From Xylaria sp. FL1777 (Eukaryota > Ascomycota > Sordariomycetes > Xylariales > Xylariaceae), in assembly GCA_022578965.1 (NCBI GenBank), contig MU400882.1, positions 1-27,924 on the forward strand: a DNA stretch of 27,924 nt, in the 5' to 3' direction. The translations under genes and the position numbers were made by a program. Of this stretch, positions 23,225-27,924 are shown in pieces. The notes beneath the pieces were generated by a model. That model was not told the DNA's origin and searched no databases. It was given only the letters and a program-made list of their open reading frames with translations. How positions within the stretch are numbered: the first letter of the stretch is position 1; each line of letters starts with the position of its first letter.

Positions 23225-23665
23225 TTTTTATTAGTAATATTTTGTTTTTTTATATTATTGTTTTTTTTTTTTTTTTTTGTTTATTGCTTTTAAACGTTAC
23301 TAATATATAAACAAAACATTATTAAAAACTGCAATTATAATAAACTTTTTAAATAATAACATAAACTAGTTTTGTTTTTTTATATTATTTTTTTTTTTTT
23401 TTTTTACTATTTATTACTTTAAAACATTACTAATATATAAACAGAATATTTTTAAAAACCGCAATTATTATAAATTTCTTAAATAATAATATAAACTAAG
23501 CTAAAGTACTTTGCTTTATAAGCTTATTACTAATAATATGCTGTTTTTTTGTATTATTATAATTATTTTTAATATTTATTACTTTTAAACGTTATTAATA
23601 TAAAAACAAAATATTTTTAAAAGCTATAATTATTATAGCGTTTTTAAATAATAACATAAATTAAA
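23225..23665. repeat. Three-copy tandem array, units of about 130-165 bp
   Basis: AAACGTTACTAATATA-like words start at 23292, 23422 and 23587. Each unit has a TTTTTATATTATT and T-run segment, TTTATTACTTTAAAAC, the CGTTAC word, ACAAAATATT, an AAAACTGCAATTAT segment and TTAAATAATAACATAAA. The third unit is longer because it carries an extra stretch with TAAGCTAAAGTACTTTGC. Differences include CATTAC against CGTTAC and GTTATT against GTTACT. Confidence 0.8.
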
Positions 23666-23854
23666 TAACTTTGCTTTATAAGCACTAAATATATTTTTAT
23701 GCTTAAAAAAAATACTGCAAACACTTATTAAAGCATTATAATAAACTTAGTATAAAAATGATTTATTTTTAGCTATTTTTTTTTAAGTAAAAAAATTATT
23801 TAAATTGCTATAAAAAAACAACATTTAAAAATATACAAAAACAAACAAAAAAAA
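23666..23854. other. AT-rich spacer between arrays
   Basis: No frame or repeat seen. Confidence 0.4.
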
Positions 23855-23950
23855 TCCCAAAAGCATTAATACTTAGCTAATAAAAAGCACTAAATAAAAG
23901 CTTAAAAGCACTAATACTTAATAAATTAAAAGCACTAAATAAAAGCCCAA
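23855..23950. repeat. 45-bp tandem repeat, two copies and an edge
   Basis: AAAAGCA(T/C)TAATACTTA starts at 23859 and 23904. The unit also contains AAAGCACTAAATAAAAG. The unit boundary reads TCCCAAAA, then GCTTAAAA, then GCCCAAAA. In the middle copy the two C that follow a C have become T, while the C after G is intact. This is a direct example of the mutation context seen across the window. Confidence 0.88.
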
Positions 23951-24205
23951 AAAATAAAACAGCAAACGTAGCGCTTTTATATTGCTAAAAACTTTAAAAT
24001 GTTTGTTAACTACTTGCAATTTTTTTATTTGTTATACTAATATAAATAGCTATTTTAATTGTTTTTTTTTTTTGTTTTAAATTAATGTTTTTTTATGCTT
24101 GATTTTTACTTTAACGCATATAGTATAACTAATATAATTTTTAATACAATAGTTTAGCTTAAAAAAAACGCAAAAATAGTATAAAAAGTAATAATATTTT
24201 TACAA
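23951..24205. other. AT-rich spacer between arrays
   Basis: No frame or repeat seen. The GCTTGATTTTT word at 24098 is one of few TGA trinucleotides on this strand. Confidence 0.4.
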
Positions 24206-24400
24206 AACAAATAAAATAATTCTTATTAATTTTTTGCTAAGCTAAAGTGCTATAAAACAAATAAAACAAACAACTATAATGCTTTACTAAGCTAAAGTAC
24301 TATAAAATAAATAAAACAAATATTTATAATGCTTTACTAAGCTAAAGTATTATAAAATAAATAAAACAAATATTAATAATGCTTTAATAAGCTAAAATGC
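24206..24400. repeat. 50-bp tandem repeat, three copies plus degraded edges
   Basis: GCTAAAGTGC (24241), GCTAAAGTAC (24291), GCTAAAGTAT (24341) and GCTAAAATGC (24391) show an exact 50-bp period. The unit also contains ACAAATAAAACAAA and ATAATGCTTTACTAA. From copy 1 to copy 3 the sequence goes GC, AC, AT, a stepwise loss by G-to-A then C-to-T. Upstream, 24206-24240 looks like a decayed further copy. Confidence 0.88.
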
Positions 24401-24841
24401 TTACTTTATGTAAATTTATAAATAGTATATTAATATATTTCTAAAATATATAGCAAAATATATATTTATTTACTATTAAAAACAACAAAAATAAAACTAA
24501 AGCAAAGCTTTTTTATTATAGTTATTGTTCTAAAAATAATTTTTTTGCAAAAACTACTTCGAACGTATAAAAAATGCTTAATTATATTAGCTACTAAATA
24601 AATTAATATTACTATATATAAAAAAAACTAAATTTATTAGCTTAAAAAAAACAAAAATGTAAGCTAATATAGTTTGCTATACTATAAACTACATTTATAT
24701 ATTCGTAAAAAAAACTAAACATAATTAATACTTTATTTTTTTAAAAAATAAATTTATAGTTATTAAACAAGTTTACATACGTAAAAAGTTTACGTTATAA
24801 ATATTACATAATTAAAAAAAAAAAGTTAAATAAAAAAACGT

Positions 24842-24970
24842 AAAAACTGCATTTTAAATATAATACTATAAAAAATAAAATATTAAATATAAAACTGCAA
24901 AAACTGCATTATAAATAGCATACTATAAAAAAAGAAATATTAAATAAAAAACAATAAAAACTATAATCTG
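24842..24970. repeat. 57-bp tandem repeat, two copies plus a remnant
   Basis: AAAAACTGCATT starts at 24842 and 24899, and a decayed version (AAAAACTATAATCTGC) at 24956, an exact 57-bp period. The body contains TAAATA, ACTATAAAAAA and AATATTAAATA. Copy 2 has GCATAC where copy 1 has ATAATAC. Confidence 0.83.
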
Positions 24971-24975
24971 CAATG

Positions 24976-25902
24976 TTTTATATATATATGCTAATAAAAG
25001 CTTTTAGTAGCTTAAAAAAATTAGCTATAATATTGCTTATATTTGCTTTTTTTTTCCGTTTTTTACTTTTTGCTAATTTATATATTAATGCTAAAAATGC
25101 TAGCTATTATTAAGTTTTTATAGCAGTACGTTGCTTAGCTTTCAAATTTATAGCAAAAAAAAAAAATAAAGCAAAAGATTTTATAAATGTTAAATTTAGT
25201 ATATTAATAATAATAAAAGCATTTTAAGCTAACGTTTTAGTACTATAAAATAAAAAAATATTGCTTTTTTTTGCTATACTTTAATAATTTATTATAATAC
25301 TATAGCATAAAAGTTTTTATAGCGGTTTTTTAAAAGCGCTAAAAAAAAAATTCCTATATATATATTTTATATGCTAAGTTTAAGCGCTAACTTTATTATA
25401 GCTATTTATAAAATTAGTATGCTATTTATAGCTTTAAGCTTTAACAATAAAATATAAGCAAAATTTACGTTGTTTATTTATTATGCTTTTTTATTTAAGC
25501 TAAAAAAATATTAATTAATAAGTATAAGCTAAAGTAAATTATTTATAAATTCTAGTAAAAAAAGCAACATTTATAACAAACTAAGCTTTTAATGTTTAGC
25601 ATTTTATTTTTTATGTTTTTTAGTTTGCTTTATATAAGCAGTATTATATATTATTAAATTAAACATTTTACGTGTTTTAATATAAATTTCTAATTTGTTT
25701 TTATTTTATTTTTTAAAAAAGCTATTTTTAAAGTGCTTTAAAAGCTTTTAAGTATAGTTTTCTAGCAAAAAGCTAGCTTATTTAATAAAGTATTAAAAAG
25801 CACCAAAAATATTAAAATATAATTGCTTAGCTAAAACATTATTAACTTTTTATTTTTTGTTAAAGTACTTTTTTTTAAGATTTATAAAAGTTATAAAAAA
25901 AT
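24976..25902. other. AT-rich stretch, nothing recognisable
   Basis: A scan for frames and repeats finds nothing of note. Small GCGC-containing words occur near 25336 and 25384. Confidence 0.4.
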
Positions 25903-25937
25903 TGTTTTTGTTTTTATTTTTGTTTTTATTTTTGTTG
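25903..25937. repeat. 12-bp T-rich repeat
   Basis: TGTTTTTATTTT recurs about three times around 25909-25935. It is simple sequence likely grown by slippage. Confidence 0.7.
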
Positions 25938-26130
25938 TTTTTTTGCTAAAAAACATTTTTTGCTATAAAAACAAAACTTAGCAAAACTTTAAGCAATATA
26001 TTATAGCAACAAATAAAAGCAACTTTTGTTTATTAATAAAAAAAACTAAAAGTAAATATTAAAAACTATAAACTTTTAAAATTAGCAAAAAAAAAAAAGT
26101 AATAAAATAAAAACTAAAAGTTATAAAAAA

Positions 26131-26250
26131 TAGCAGTAATAATAGCTATAATACTAGCAGCAATAATAGTAGTAATAATAGCAATAATAATAGTAATAAT
26201 AATAATAGTAATAATAGCAATAATAATAGCAGTAATAATAGCAGTAATAC
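26131..26250. repeat. Trinucleotide microsatellite (AAT/AGC/AGT)
   Basis: About 40 triplets of AAT, AGC, AGT and CAA type follow one another, for example AGCAGTAATAATAGC. The frame is kept throughout. The mixed AGC, AGT and AAT triplets look like decay of one ancestral triplet repeat. It has no start codon or open extension that would suggest a homopeptide gene. Confidence 0.85.
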
Positions 26251-26940
26251 ATAAAAAATAAATATAAATAAATAAAGATATTATTATGTAAGTATAGCAA
26301 TAATAGCTAAAAGTATAACTAGTTTTATTAAGCTGTTTTAAAAAAAATATATTTTTTTATTATGTTATATTATTAATAAATCATTAAAAATAGTAAAATA
26401 TATAGTTATGCTAATAATAATGCATTAATATAATAAATAAATCAGAAAAATTAAATAGCAAAAATAACATATATAAAAAAAATAAAAAGTATAGCTTAAA
26501 ATATAACAAAAAAAGTATAATGCTATTATATGTTTATAAATTATAGCAAATGTTACTTTTTTGCTATATTTTTGTTCGTAAAAATATGTTAATATATAAA
26601 TAAAAAAGCTAAAACTAGTTATAAAAGTTTACAAAAGATTTAAAGCTATATATTACTAAGTTAATAAAAACATTTAAAATATATACTTTTGCTATTTATT
26701 TGCTTTTTTAGTATTACTTTAGTAAAAAAAAAAAAACCAGTAAAAAAAAAAATTATTAAATGTAGTAAAACAAACTAAAAAATATAATTGCTAAAATAAA
26801 TATTACTAAAATTGCAATAAAAAAAGCTTTGCTAAAACAAGCTTATAATTTTAACTAAAAAGTAACTTAAATTAAAAAGCTAAATATATACAAAACAAAA
26901 AAAAAAGTATAACTAAGTTTTAAGCGTTTTATATATTAAG
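26251..26940. other. AT-rich stretch, nothing recognisable
   Basis: No frame or repeat is recognisable. A few TCA and TCAG words occur at 26381 and 26442. Confidence 0.4.
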
Positions 26941-27100
26941 TTATAACACTAAAAAAAATAATTCACTATTAAAAAAACGCATAGTTTTAATTTTTTTTTT
27001 ATTTTTTATGCTATACTAAGTTAAAACACTAAAAAAAGTAATTTACTACTAAAAAAACACGTAAAGTTAATTTTTTTTTTATTTTTTGTGCTATATTAAG
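26941..27100. repeat. 80-bp tandem duplication
   Basis: TTATAACACTAAAAAAA at 26941 and TTAAAACACTAAAAAAA at 27021 begin two 80-bp copies, which end CTATACTAAG and CTATATTAAG. The stretch from 26921 to 26940 is a partial earlier copy. The word TAATTCACTATT in copy 1 is TAATTTACTACT in copy 2, so a TpC in one is TpT in the other. Remaining changes are mainly transitions with one indel. Confidence 0.85.
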
Positions 27101-27924
27101 CAAACTATATTATATGCTAATTACTTACAATATTGCAATAAAAGCATTTTTTTTCTAAATGTAACATATATATATATAATAGCAAATTTTCTTAAATCTT
27201 AAGCACGCTAATAAACTATAATGCTTTTTTTACTAAACAGTTGTTCGTTTAAAGCCTAAAACTAGCTTGTTTTTAAAATATAAAACTAAAAAAAAATCTT
27301 TAGGTTTTAACAACGTTACAACAGCATAAAAACAAAAAAAAAGCAACGCATATTTTATTTATTGCTTAGTATTTATTACAATATATAAATTTAAAGCATA
27401 ATATAAGCTATAAATAAACTATATTGCGTTATATTGTTATATTTATGTATAAAAAGCGCTTTAGCTTAGTTATAACGCTTTGCATTAAACTAAAAGCAAA
27501 AAAAAAAAAAAAAGAAAAAAAAAACTAAAAGAAACTAAAAAAACTAAAACACAAAAGCAAGCAAAAAAAGCTATAAAAACAAAAAACCTAGTACATAAAA
27601 TAAAACGTACTATAAATAGCCTATTGCTTTATTTTTTTATAATATATGTACTAAAAAAACAAAATAAACTTTATAAGCTAAAACTTAACAAAAACAAAAT
27701 AATTATTAGCTATACGTTTTTTACTTTGTTTTTTTTTTAGCTAGTTAAAAATTAAAAAAATATTACTAAGCTTTGCTTTAAAAGAAAAGCAGCACAAGCT
27801 ATAATATAAATATTACATTACGCTTTTTGTAAAAATATAAAACTATAAAAAGCTAAATAAGCTTATATAATTTAACGTTAAATTACTTAGTTATTTAGCT
27901 TTTATGCTACAAAAGTTAAAAAAA
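27101..27924. other. AT-rich stretch to the window end
   Basis: Includes an A-rich patch at 27498-27545 broken by single G and C, and short stems. No frame, repeat array or telomere repeat is seen at the edge. The window ends in an A run. Confidence 0.4.

Larger units (their letters stand above)
1..27924. other. Gene-free, extremely AT-rich block (RIP-like AT-isochore or centromere-type DNA)
   Basis: No reading frame on either strand looks like a gene: stops TAA and TAG occur every few codons, and the longest ATG-started frame is 77 codons of F/L/Y/I/N/K. Surviving C is almost always preceded by A or G, and surviving G is followed by C or T. In six hand-counted lines (348 counted A/T/G/C context checks reduced to 58 G/C bases) only one C follows a pyrimidine. 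This strand-symmetric pattern is what near-saturated directed C-to-T mutation leaves behind. Fungal AT-isochores and regional centromeres are known to look like this; assigning the window to one of them is inference. An A+T-rich organelle intergenic region is less likely, since no organellar gene, tRNA or GC cluster appears in 28 kb. Confidence 0.7.

Noticed and set aside
1..27924. Mitochondrial or plastid intergenic DNA
   Set aside because: No tRNA, rRNA, respiratory gene or GC cluster in 28 kb, and tandem arrays with C-to-T decay fit nuclear heterochromatin better. Not fully excluded.
1..27924. Purely classical CpA-directed RIP as the sole explanation
   Set aside because: In the lines counted, (CA+TG)/(AC+GT) was 18/25, which would pass a usual RIP index. 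But CpA is still common (13 of 33 C), whereas TpC is one of 33. The main depletion is on the 5' side.

Overview
The window is 27.9 kb of extremely AT-rich DNA (about 13-20% G+C in most lines I counted by hand, with poly-A and poly-T patches lower) with no gene that I can support. The longest open frame starting at ATG is 77 codons, and the few frames of 65-77 codons are strings of F, L, Y, I, N and K with no motif. I see no tRNA, rRNA, CRISPR array, transposon terminus or recognisable fragment of a transposase, reverse transcriptase, gag or host gene.

The base pattern suggests a eukaryotic, gene-free AT-rich compartment, most plausibly an AT-isochore or centromere-like block of a filamentous fungus where C-to-T mutation has run nearly to saturation (RIP or a RIP-like process). 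The organism cannot be named from this sequence. The most striking feature is the context of the surviving G and C. In six lines counted by hand (starting at 5761, 7021, 14281, 16801, 21181 and 23641), 58 G/C bases include only one C after a pyrimidine and no G before a purine. TpC/GpA and CpC/GpG are almost absent, while CpA is common. Classical Neurospora-type RIP prefers CpA, so the dominant context here looks different. About half of all C are in GpC.

Layout. 1-9.8 kb: mostly unstructured AT-rich sequence with a poly-A start, an A-tract block near 2.0-2.15 kb and short tandem duplications (251, 1120, 2331, 7451). 9.9-12.0 kb: two arrays of the same 28-bp minisatellite (9875-10042 and 11593-11732), a 26-bp repeat between them, then a 21-bp repeat inside a small island that breaks the dinucleotide rule. 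12.1-14.0 kb: a strongly T-skewed block holding a 44-bp duplication and an 80-bp near-perfect palindrome at 13464-13543. 14-19 kb: featureless. 19.0-25.0 kb: a dense cluster of degenerate tandem arrays with periods from 45 to about 165 bp, including a composite array at 19.66-20.41 kb, a five-copy ~100-bp array at 22.4-22.9 kb and two adjacent related foldback elements at 22.93-23.15 kb; an A-rich rule-breaking island lies at 20.76-21.06 kb. 25-27.9 kb: sparse, with a trinucleotide microsatellite and an 80-bp duplication.

No genes work together here. The content is repeat turnover plus mutation: short segments duplicate in tandem, and the copies then diverge largely by C-to-T (and G-to-A) changes.
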